Assembly (NCBI GenBank): GCA_037039685.1
Contig: JAWNGF010000003.1
Location: 5,622,571 to 5,686,570, forward strand
DNA from: Ceratobasidium sp. AG-K
Lineage: Eukaryota > Basidiomycota > Agaricomycetes > Cantharellales > Ceratobasidiaceae
Direction of reading: 5' to 3'
DNA: 64,000 nucleotides
Below are positions 1 to 8,393 of this stretch, one piece after another; the first letter of the stretch is position 1; every line of letters starts with the position of its first letter. The notes beneath the pieces were generated by a model, which was not told where the DNA came from, ran no database searches, and saw only the letters and a list, made by a program, of their open reading frames with translations. The position numbers and the translations under genes were made by a program.

Positions 1-179
1 AGGTTGGAGTGGAGGATGTCGTCGGAGGCACGGAATTGGAGCCGCCCTGGACTCTGCTGGGACCTTTTGAAGACGTAGAGGGCTGCTCCCGAGTCAAGGA
101 TGCGGGCCGTCTGGAAGGCTGGCCCGTCAAGAACGCGGACAAGGTTGTTGGCAATGGTGGCACGGGTGACAGTGGGCAT
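1..179 (-). CDS. ORF3 of gypsy element 1 (5' part only)
   Basis: Reading starts at an ATG at 179-177 and stays open to the window edge, so about 59 codons are visible. The encoded segment is nearly identical to residues 1-59 of ORF3 in element 2 (11858-12622). It overlaps the C-terminal part of pol in another frame, as in element 2. It contains a short DSGA tetrapeptide after ARIL. That resembles a retropepsin core, but nothing else supports a protease here. Function unknown. The presence of the same reading frame in two diverged copies argues that it is a real element gene. Confidence 0.6.
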   Translation of the reverse strand, partial: MPTVTRATIANNLVRVLDGPAFQTARILDSGAALYVFKRSQQSPGRLQFRASDDILHSN

Positions 180-3100
180 AGTGTGCAAAAGAGGTTTAGA
201 GCGTTGAGTGTGTAAAGCAAGTTGGAATGTGAGCAAGTTCTGCAAGTTGTGTTGTCGTCCCATTCCGCCCTCCCTTTAATACTTCTCATCTTGTAGTTTG
301 ACGGTGTTGGGGCGTTTGGGAAATCCTTCAAGAACTTCCTCATTATTACTCCGAGGTGACCAAAATCCTCTGCCTGTTGTTCTGTGTCTTCTTTTTCATC
401 ATAACCCTTCCATCTAACCCTGTAGAACAGCCCGTCCTTTGTTTCCTTCCAGTCCACGATTTTCTCCACTTTGTATTCTTCCTCCCCTTCTTCTGTTGTG
501 ATTGGCGGTGGTTGGGGTTGGTTTCTGTGAAAGTTCTTGTCCTTTTTGTATGGACTAAGAAGATCGCTGTGGAACACAGGGTGTATTCTCATGGTTTTTG
601 GAAGCTCCAATTCGTAGGCGTGGCTTGATATGATTTTCTTGATCTTGAAAGGACCGTGTTTCTTGTTGTCAAGTTTCTTGTTCGGACGGTTTGTCTTTAT
701 GTTTTGTCCATAAAGCCAGACAAAGTCGTCCTCTTTGTATTTTGGTTGGTGTTCCACTGTGTCCTTTCTCCTGTGCCATTCCATGGCTGCTTTTGCTTTG
801 TCCCATACTTCCTGCCAGTTGTTTGCTTTCTCATTTGCTTCAGGAATCGTGGTAGCTTCTCTTAAAACATTCCATAGTGGTTCTCTGCCGTTGACAATCT
901 TGAATGGGGTTTTTCCTGTGATCCCATGTCACTGGTTGTTGTAGCAGAATTCTGCAACAGGAAGCAGTTCGGCCCAGTTGTCTTGCCTGTAGTTAACAAA
1001 TGTGCGAAGCCATGCTTCTATCCACTGGTTTATTCGTTCCGTTATTCCGTCTGTTTGTGGATGATATGCCGTGCTGAACGTTGGTGTTGTTCCAATTTTT
1101 TGGCAGAGGGCCTTCAGGAACTTGCTGTTGAAAGTTGTTCCTCTGTCCGAAACTGTACTTCGTGAGAAACTGTGTAATCTCCAAACGTTCTTCAGGAAAA
1201 GATCGGCTAGCTAATCTGCAGTTGTTGATTCTTTGCAGGCTATGAAGTGTGCCATGCGGGAGAACCGATCCACCACCACTAGAATGCTGTCATTGCCTTG
1301 TGATTTTGGGAGTTTTACGATGAAATCGTATGCAATATCTTCCCATGGACTGTTCGGGATCTCGAGTGCTTTCAGTGGTACTTGGCTTTTTGTTCCTTTT
1401 GCTCTTTGGCATTGCTCACAAGAGTCAACATATTTGTTTACTGTTGCCTTGAGTCCCGGCCAGTAGTATTTTCTTGAGATTAGCTCCAGTGTTTGGGCTT
1501 GACCCTGGTGCCCTGCTATTGGTGAATCGTGGTGTAATCTGAGGATTTTTAGCCTAGTGTCTTTGTCTTCTGGCACGTAGATTCTCCCATCTATCCAGAG
1601 CAGGTCTTCCTCGAAGTTGTAGTTCCTAATTCCTTGTTGCACTGATTTGGGTAGGGTCTCCTTCTCTTTGCACAATTCTATGATCTTCCTGATGCTCTCG
1701 TCTTCGGTTTGTGCTTCCCTAATGTCCGCAATGATGTCTGACTTGATTTCTCCGGCAAATCCTTTGAACTGTTCCTTCTTGATCATAATTTGCTCTGCTG
1801 TTGGTATTTCGCTATGATCCGCTCTTCTGGACAGTAGGTCTGGCTTTGTTGACATGTTCCCCGGATGGTAAACTATTTCAAAGTTGTAGGACGCCAGGAT
1901 TTTATGCCATTGAGCGTGGCGTTGGTTAAACGTAGTTGCCTTCTTCCAATATTGCAGGTTACAGTGATTGGTATAGATCGTTATCGGTTCTCTTGTTCCT
2001 TCCAAATACAATCGCCAGTGTTTTAGTGATTCCACAATTGCCATCAACTCCTTGTCATGAACGTCGTAGTTCATTTGTGCAGCGTTGAAGGATTTTGATA
2101 GGAAGGCGATGGGGTGTAAGTAACCGTCGTCTTGTCTTTGGGAGAGTATTGATCCCATAGCAACGCCGCTTGTGTCGGTTTCCAAAATGTAAGGTTTCGT
2201 TGGATCCGGATGTCGCAGTAGTGGTTCCTTGCATATTTCCTTTTTCAGGTTATCAAAAGCCTCCTGTTGTTCTGCCTCCCATTTCCATTTCTGATCCTTC
2301 CTTGTTAGAACGGTTAAGGGTTTCGCCAGGCCGCTAAAGTTTGGCACGAATTGCCTGTAAAAGTTTGCAAATCCTAGGAAGGCTTGGACCTGTTTCACTG
2401 TCCTTGGCTCCTTCCATTCCTTGATTGCTTTGACCTTCTCCTCTTGCATTGATATTCCTTCCTCGCTGATATTTATTCCTGTGTAGACAAGTTTCTTGAC
2501 AAAGAATTCGCATTTTGGGAGTTTTGCAAAGAGGTTGTTGTCTAACAGGATTTTGAGTACCTTTCGGATGTCCTCCACATGCTGGTTTCGGTCTTTGGAG
2601 AAGATTAATATGTCATCGATGTAAACAATGACACAGATGTCAATCAGGTCGTGGAAAATATGATTCATATATTGTTGGAATGTTGCCGGCGTGTTTTTCA
2701 ATCCGAAGGGCATGACGATATATTTGAAGAGGCCTTCCTTAGTCCAGAATGCTGTTTTCCATTCGTCTCCTTCTTTGACTCGGATGTTGTTGAACCCCAT
2801 ACGCAAGTCTATTTTAGAAAAGATTTTTGCGTCCTTGATCTTGTCAAGGAGATCTTCCATTAGTGGCATAGGGAAGCGGTCGTCCTTTGTTATTTCGTTG
2901 ATTGGGCCGAAGTGTTGAACCAACCTGAGTTCTGGAGGTTCTTCTGGGTTTTTTGGGTCTAGTCCCTTTTTGACAAAGAAGGTTGCTGCGGCTACTGGTG
3001 ATTTGCTTGGTTGGATTTTGCCTGCTGCTAGTTCCTCATCTAGGTACTTTCTGAGAGCTATGGATTCTGCTGGTGAGAGTGGGATTGGCCTAGCCGGTTT

Positions 3101-3658
3101 AGGGAGTTCTGCTCCTTCCACCAGATTGATGCAACAGTTGTATGGGCAATGGTCCGGTATCCGTTTGAATTTTTCCTCGCTAAAGACTTCTGCATAATCT
3201 TTGAATTCTTCGGGTATGTCTTTGATTTCTGCGGCTTTTCCAAGGATGTTGTCTGGTCGCCAGGAAATTTCTTTTGATAGCCAATCAATTATTGGATTGG
3301 CTTCCTCTAGCCATTCTAGGCCTAGAATCAAGTGTGTATCTCCAGTAGGCATGGCGAAAAAGTTTTGCTTGAAGTTTTTTCCATGTAACTCAAATTCCAG
3401 ATTTGCTTTGAATCGGATTTGATGTGACAGTTCCTTCCCTTGGATTCCAATTATTTTTTTAGGTGTAGCTAGTTCAATTAGAGCCACATTGTTTCTTCAT
3501 GCCCAAGTGATGTCAATGAAGTTCCTTGATGCTCCTGAGTTGATGAGAGTAGCGATGGGTTCCGTGATTCCAGTAATATTTGTGTAGACAATTGTTGATT
3601 CGCTGGTAGCTCTAAGGTACATTGTTTCCATTACTGGTTTGTTGGTCTGTCCACACAC
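1..3658 (-). pseudogene. Gypsy element 1 Pol polyprotein, degenerate
   Basis: The domain order is protease, reverse transcriptase, RNase H, integrase, chromodomain, as in element 2. Three in-frame stops break it: TGA at 3497-3499, TAG at 1211-1213 and TGA at 929-931. The reading frame otherwise continues to the window edge without a frameshift. The protease core reads INSGAS where element 2 has IDSGAS, and the third RNase H acidic residue reads YTN where element 2 has YTD. Both are Asp-to-Asn changes of a catalytic residue. The RT YIDD box is intact. Most differences from element 2 are C-to-T or G-to-A at CpG. Expected products were retropepsin, RT/RNase H and integrase acting in virus-like particles; this copy should be inactive. 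Confidence 0.92.
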
Positions 3659-3660
3659 GG

Positions 3661-5658
3661 TTAGAGGGAGACCTCGCCTTTTCCCAACTCGGGTTCCTCT
3701 TCAATTTTTCCTTCCCTTCCTTTGAGGTTAGGTTCCTCCTTTTTCCATTCCTTCTCCGGGCACTTGGCAAGCATGTGTTTGTCTGATCTGCATTTCAGGC
3801 AGCGTTTTGAGGCAATCCTAGCCTTGTAAACCTCGTCCGGAAGTCTTTTTGTAGAGCTAGAGGATGCTGTTACTGTCCTCTTCCCCGTCGTGTTCTTGAT
3901 TGCTTGTAGTTTCTGATCAATAGAGATTGCGATTGATATCCATTGGTCAAGGGATAATTCTCGTTCTGTCCCATCTTCATTGATCAGGGTTAGTTCGAAA
4001 TGAGCTAGTTTGGTTTTGACTTCAGGCTTCAACCTTTCCTTGAATTGGTTGATCAGAGCTTCCTGTCCCCAGTTTACGTCTACTAGAAGGTATCGGAATT
4101 CCGAAGCATAGTTTGCTACTGAGTTGATCTGTTTGCATTTTCGGATGTCCGATTCGGCTTTAGCTTTTTTGTTAGGGTCGCTGAACTGTTCCATGAAGTG
4201 TGCTTTGAAACTCTCCCATGAGGTGAGATTTTGGTTATTTCCTCCTTGGTTAAGCGATTGTAAGAGTGCTTGTGCCCAGTGGGTGGCGGCTTTGTTCTCG
4301 GATTTGAAGTTTGATAGGGCTTCGCGGATCCTTTCCTCGTCGGAAGTGTATTGATCACCTAGACGTACGAAGTAGCTCTCCATTTGCATAATGAACATTT
4401 CAGCGCCTTCTCCTTTCTTTCCGTTGAAGGCTTCCGGACGAGTAACCTTGGGACGACGCGGTCCACTACCAACGTTAGGGTTCTCGATCAGTCGTTGGAT
4501 TCTCAGTTCTAATTCATCGATCCTGGTAGATTCCGCGTCTGGATTGGGTGGATAATTTGATCGCCTAGACGGGATCCTGTGCAGGGATGCTTCGTCCATT
4601 TCTTCTCGCATATTGTTGATGGTTTCCTGCACTTCGGTGATTTTGGCCGTGAAGGAAGTTCCTTCTTGTTGTAAGGTTTCTAGTCCTTGTGTCACTGCCT
4701 CGTTCCATTCGAGTTGCCCTTGTCTGGTAGTGTTGAGTTCTTTGCGTACATTGTTCACGAGTCCTTGAGTGTTGGTAACCTCATTTCGAAGGCGGGTTAC
4801 GTCTTGACCAACTAGAAAAGAATTATGTTCACCATTTCTAGCCGCGTTCAAAATGTCCGTCAAGGTGCCTTGTAGGGTGTTGATGGAGTCGTTAAAGATT
4901 TGCTGGTTGTTTGCCAGGACTTGTGTGGCTTGTTCTAGACCGCCAAGCCTTCGATCGATAGTGACTCTCATCCCGTCTATGACCCTAAGGACGGCGTTGT
5001 GTCTTCCTTCTAGAAGATCGTCCAGATCGTCTAGATTACTGATTACGGTCCTCCTGCTGGAGCTAGAACTTGAACTTGAACTTCCTGGATCACCGGCGTT
5101 TTGTTGTACTGGAGCCGATTGTTCGGAGTAACCCTGTGGAACATATGGTGGTGCTGGAATCGCTGGTGTGACCGGCTGGGAAGCCATTGGAATTGGTCCT
5201 GCATTGGTGATGGTTCCTCCAATTTGAGGGACTGTAGGAACATTGGGAATGTGGGGTGTAGGAGGAGGTCTAATGGGGGCGAGCGACACGCCCCCATGAG
5301 CTTTGGGTTGGGGAGAAAAGAATTGTCTCCTAGGTCCTAGTGGCCACAAGGGACGCGATGGCCCTGGACTTCTGGTCGAAATACGAATTACAGCTGGAGT
5401 GGGGTCATTTGTAAGATCTCCTGGTTCTCTATTCGTGATAGTGGGTTCTTCTTCTTGTACCGTTGTCATGTCGGCAATGCCGAAAGCTCCCGGCATTGAT
5501 GTTTGACTTTGGGGACGTGATCGGGAAGGTCCTCCCGCTTGAGCTTGTGCAATATCCTGTTCGTTTAGTGATCCTGTGGGCCTTGCGGCTCGGCTGGGTC
5601 CTCTTCTTGTTGATATAGTGGATGAGGGACGTGATCCTCCATCTTCTTGAATAGACAT
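3661..5658 (-). CDS. Gypsy element 1 Gag
   Basis: A 665-residue open frame, the same length as Gag of element 2 and colinear with it. The N-terminal third is rich in Pro, Ser and Thr with a serine run. The middle is coiled-coil-like and is followed by the retrotransposon gag (capsid) region. Near the C-terminus is a zinc knuckle, CLKC-x4-H-x4-C. The start ATG (5658-5656) lies 30 nt from the LTR end. The heptamer GGGAAAA (minus strand, 3685-3679) falls in the zero frame 15 nt before the stop, as in element 2, suggesting Gag-Pol is made by -1 frameshifting. The protein would form the particle shell and bind RNA. Gag is intact although pol is not, so it could in principle act in trans. Confidence 0.9.
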   Translation of the reverse strand: MSIQEDGGSRPSSTISTRRGPSRAARPTGSLNEQDIAQAQAGGPSRSRPQSQTSMPGAFGIADMTTVQEEEPTITNREPGDLTNDPTPAVIRISTRSPGPSRPLWPLGPRRQFFSPQPKAHGGVSLAPIRPPPTPHIPNVPTVPQIGGTITNAGPIPMASQPVTPAIPAPPYVPQGYSEQSAPVQQNAGDPGSSSSSSSSSRRTVISNLDDLDDLLEGRHNAVLRVIDGMRVTIDRRLGGLEQATQVLANNQQIFNDSINTLQGTLTDILNAARNGEHNSFLVGQDVTRLRNEVTNTQGLVNNVRKELNTTRQGQLEWNEAVTQGLETLQQEGTSFTAKITEVQETINNMREEMDEASLHRIPSRRSNYPPNPDAESTRIDELELRIQRLIENPNVGSGPRRPKVTRPEAFNGKKGEGAEMFIMQMESYFVRLGDQYTSDEERIREALSNFKSENKAATHWAQALLQSLNQGGNNQNLTSWESFKAHFMEQFSDPNKKAKAESDIRKCKQINSVANYASEFRYLLVDVNWGQEALINQFKERLKPEVKTKLAHFELTLINEDGTERELSLDQWISIAISIDQKLQAIKNTTGKRTVTASSSSTKRLPDEVYKARIASKRCLKCRSDKHMLAKCPEKEWKKEEPNLKGREGKIEEEPELGKGEVSL

Positions 5659-5687
5659 GTTTGTATGTTGTTAAGCTTGTTTTGTAA

Positions 5688-5900
5688 TGTCGTAAGCTTC
5701 TTCTTGGTGGCTATGAGACAAGCCGCGATGGAGAGTGGACGGCACTAAGACCTAAGTGACCTCTTGAACCGCAACACACTTAAGCGTCTGTAGGCTCTTG
5801 AGGGTAGAAGTGATTCAAAGTGTCACTCAAAGGGGATGTTAGACGAGACAAAACAAGCTGGGGTTACCAGGCTTGTTGGTCCTCTATATATATTCACACA
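5688..5900 (-). repeat. 5' LTR of gypsy element 1, R/U5-side part
   Basis: On the minus strand this part runs from just upstream of the TATA stretch to the LTR end CTTACGACA at 5688. It matches the LTRs of element 2 in reverse orientation. The missing U3 part resumes at 13117-13366, on the far side of element 2. The TATA stretch of element 1 lies immediately next to the start of element 2's LTR. Confidence 0.92.
5896..5900. repeat. Left target-site duplication of gypsy element 2
   Basis: ACACA here corresponds to GCACA at 13117-13121. The five bases align with the five bases TTTTT at the same place in the uninterrupted LTR of element 2 (read on the opposite strand), so the duplication length is 5 bp with one later transition. 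Five base pairs is normal for Ty3/gypsy integrases. Confidence 0.75.
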
Positions 5901-6349
5901 TGTCGTGAGCCATGCTCCCGCCATCGGACTCGTCTACGTCTCGTCCTTCCTCTTGTGTTTGTTCTTTGTTTTCTTTCTTGCCGCGTTGCCACCTTCTTGT
6001 GGTTATGTGTTACACTGTGTAACGCGGCTGTGCTTTATACAAGTCATGTCTGTTCATACAGCATGACTCACATGGACACTCCTGACTGGTTGACTGCTAT
6101 GACTCTTGTGGCTGCGCCTTGTATGACTCGGCCACTTTTTGAATATATATAGAGGACCAACAAGCCTGGCAACCCCAGCTTGTTTTGTCTCGTCAAAACA
6201 TCCCCTTTGAGTGACACTCAGAACCACTCCTACCCTCAAGAGCCTACAGACACTTAAGTGTGTTGCGGTTCAAGAGGTCACTTAGGTCTTAGTGCCGTCC
6301 ACTCTCCATCGCGGCTTGTCTCATAGCCACCAAGAAGAAGCTTACGACA
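5901..6349 (+). repeat. 5' LTR of gypsy element 2
   Basis: A 449-bp direct repeat of 12668-13116 with two mismatches. Termini are TGTCGTGAG and CTTACGACA, which form a nearly perfect inverted pair. It contains a TATA stretch (6144-6151) and, 26 nt further on, the presumed 5' end of the transcript, which is complementary to the primer-binding site. Confidence 0.95.
6144..6151 (+). promoter_or_regulatory. TATA box of gypsy element 2 LTR
   Basis: TATATATA in the LTR. The first T is 33 nt upstream of 6177, where the segment complementary to the primer-binding site begins. That is the spacing expected between a TATA box and a transcription start, so 6177 is a good candidate for the start of R. 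The same stretch occurs in the 3' LTR at 12911-12918 and, on the minus strand, in element 1. Confidence 0.7.
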
Positions 6350-6351
6350 TT

Positions 6352-6363
6352 ACAAAACAAGCT
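6352..6363 (+). other. Primer-binding site, complementary to the element's own transcript start (self-priming)
   Basis: ACAAAACAAGCT, two bases after the 5' LTR. It is the exact reverse complement of 6177-6188 in the LTR (AGCTTGTTTTGT). No match to the CCA-ending 3' end of a tRNA is obvious, because the site lacks the usual TGG start. Tf1 of fission yeast and related chromoviruses are known to prime cDNA synthesis with the folded-back 5' end of their own mRNA, and this arrangement fits that. Element 1 keeps both segments. Confidence 0.75.
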
Positions 6364-6378
6364 TAACAACATACAAAC

Positions 6379-8376
6379 ATGTCTATTCAAGAAGATGGAG
6401 GGTCACGTCCCTCATCCTCCATATCAACAAGAAGAGGACCCAGTTGGGCAGCAAGGCCAACAGGATCACTAAACGAACAAGATATTGCACGAACTCAAGC
6501 GGGAGGTCCCGCCCGATCACGCCCCCAAAGTCAAGCATCAATGCCGGGATCTTTCGGCATTGCTGACATAACAACCCTACAAGAGGAAGAACCCACTATC
6601 ACGAATAGAGAACCAGGAGATCTTACAAATGACCCCACTCCAGCTGTAATTCGCATTTCAACTGGAAGTCCAGGACCATCACGTCCCTTGTGGCCATCAG
6701 GGATTAGAAGACAGTTCTCTTCACCCCAACCCGAAGCTCATGGGGGTGTGTCACTTGTTCCCATTAGACCCCCACCTACACCACACATTCCCAATGTCCC
6801 CACAGTCCCTCAAATTGGAGGAACCATCACCAACGCAGGACCAATCCCAATGGCTTCCCAGCCGGTCACACCAGCAATTCCAGCACCACCATATGTCCCA
6901 CAGGGTTACTCCCAGCAACCAGCTCCGGTACAGCAAAGCACCGGTGATCCAGGAAGTTCAAGTTCAAGTTCCAGCTCCAGCGGCAGAACTGTAATCAGTA
7001 ACCTAGACGACCTGGACGACCTTCTAGAAGGAAGACACAACGCCACCCTTAGGGTTATAGACGGAATGAGGGTCACTATAGATCGAAGGCTTAGCGGTCT
7101 AGAACAAGCTACACAAGTCCTAGCAAACAACCAGCAAATCTTCAACGACTCCATCAACACCCTACAGGGCACCCTGACAGACATTCTGAACTCGGCACGA
7201 AACGGCAAACATAATTCCTTCCTAGTTGGTCAAGACGTAACCCGCCTTCGAAATGAGGTCACCAACACTCAAGGACTAGTAAACAACGTACGCAAAGAAC
7301 TCAACACTACCAGACAAGGGCAACTCAAATGGAACGAGGCAGTAACACAAGGACTAGAAACTCTACGACAGGAAGGAACCTCCTTCACTGCCAAAATCAC
7401 GGAAGTTCAGGAAGCTATCAACAATATGCGAGAAGAAATGGACGAAGCGTCTCTACACGGGATCCCCTCTAGGCGATCAAATTCTCCACCACACCCAGAC
7501 GCGGAATCTACCAGGATCGACGAATTAGAATTAAGAATCCAACAACTGACCGAAAACCCAAACATTGGTAGCAGTTCACACCGTCCCAAGGTGACTCGTC
7601 CAGAAGCCTTTGACGGAAAGAAAGGAGAGGGTGCCGAAATGTTCATCACACAAATGGAGAGCTACTTTTTACGCCTAGGCGATCAATACACTTCCAACGA
7701 AGAAAGGATCCGTGAAGCTTTAGCAAACTTCAAATCCGAAAACAAGGCCGCCACTCACTGGGCACAAGTACTCTTAAGATCGCTTAACCAAAGGGAAAAC
7801 AACCAAAACCTCGCCTCATGGGAAAGTTTCAAGGCACACTTCATGGAACAGTTCAGTGACCCCAACAAAAAAGCCAAAGCCGAATTGGACATCCGAAAAT
7901 GCAAACAGAACAATTCAGTAGCAAACTATGCGTCGGAGTTCCGATACCTTCTGGTAGACGTAAATTGGGGACATGAAGCTCTGATCAACCAATTCAAGGA
8001 GGGATTGAAATCCGAAGTCAAAACCGAACTAGCTCGTTTCGAACTAACCCTGATCAACGAAGATGGGACAGAACGAGAACTATCCCTTGACCGATGGATA
8101 TCAATCGCAATTTCTATTGATCAGAAACTACAAGCAATCAAGAACACGACAGGGAAGAAGACAGCAACAGCATCCTCTAGCTCTACAAAGAGACTCCCAG
8201 ACGAGGTTTACAAGGCTAGGATTGCCTCAAAACGCTGCTTGAAGTGCGGATCAGACAAACACATGCTTGCCAAGTGCCCAGAGAAGGAATGGAAAAAGGA
8301 GGAACCTAACCTCAAAGGAAGGGAAGGAAAGATGGAAGAAGAATCCGAATCGGGAAAAGGCAAGGTCTCCCTCTAA
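6379..8376 (+). CDS. Gypsy element 2 Gag
   Basis: A 665-residue structural protein. The start ATG (6379) is the first after the primer-binding site. The N-terminal 200 residues are Pro/Ser-rich and include a run of ten serines near residue 195. Residues about 210-370 are charged and likely helical. The capsid-type retrotransposon gag region is at about 390-560. A CCHC zinc knuckle (CLKC-x4-H-x4-C) lies at about residues 620-633, near the Lys/Glu-rich C-terminus. The role is particle assembly and packaging of element RNA in the cytoplasm. The stop is TAA at 8374-8376. A slippery heptamer at 8352-8358 precedes it, so a fraction of ribosomes probably enter the pol frame and make Gag-Pol. Confidence 0.93.
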   Translation: MSIQEDGGSRPSSSISTRRGPSWAARPTGSLNEQDIARTQAGGPARSRPQSQASMPGSFGIADITTLQEEEPTITNREPGDLTNDPTPAVIRISTGSPGPSRPLWPSGIRRQFSSPQPEAHGGVSLVPIRPPPTPHIPNVPTVPQIGGTITNAGPIPMASQPVTPAIPAPPYVPQGYSQQPAPVQQSTGDPGSSSSSSSSSGRTVISNLDDLDDLLEGRHNATLRVIDGMRVTIDRRLSGLEQATQVLANNQQIFNDSINTLQGTLTDILNSARNGKHNSFLVGQDVTRLRNEVTNTQGLVNNVRKELNTTRQGQLKWNEAVTQGLETLRQEGTSFTAKITEVQEAINNMREEMDEASLHGIPSRRSNSPPHPDAESTRIDELELRIQQLTENPNIGSSSHRPKVTRPEAFDGKKGEGAEMFITQMESYFLRLGDQYTSNEERIREALANFKSENKAATHWAQVLLRSLNQRENNQNLASWESFKAHFMEQFSDPNKKAKAELDIRKCKQNNSVANYASEFRYLLVDVNWGHEALINQFKEGLKSEVKTELARFELTLINEDGTERELSLDRWISIAISIDQKLQAIKNTTGKKTATASSSSTKRLPDEVYKARIASKRCLKCGSDKHMLAKCPEKEWKKEEPNLKGREGKMEEESESGKGKVSL

Positions 8377-8393
8377 CCGTGTGTGGAGAGACC
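8352..8393 (+). promoter_or_regulatory. Candidate -1 programmed ribosomal frameshift signal (gag-pol)
   Basis: GGGAAAA at 8352-8358 sits in the gag frame as G GGA AAA, the classical X XXY YYZ pattern. After a 5-nt spacer, GGTCTC (8364-8369) can pair with GAGACC (8388-8393). The gag stop codon lies in the 18-nt loop. The pol frame is -1 relative to gag and is open through this overlap. In element 1 the heptamer is identical (3685-3679) and the stem keeps five of the six base pairs. The heptamer, its frame and the pairing are read directly from the sequence; frameshifting itself is inference. Confidence 0.7.

Noticed and set aside
356..1184. Plus-strand open frames over gypsy element 1 with hydrophobic translations
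   Set aside because: They are antisense shadows of the pol gene. The minus-strand frame has recognisable integrase and chromodomain sequence.
5901..6349. Solo LTR or tandem LTR between two divergent gypsy elements
   Set aside because: The LTR half at 13117-13366 and the target-site duplication show that element 2 is nested in element 1's LTR, not that the two share an LTR.
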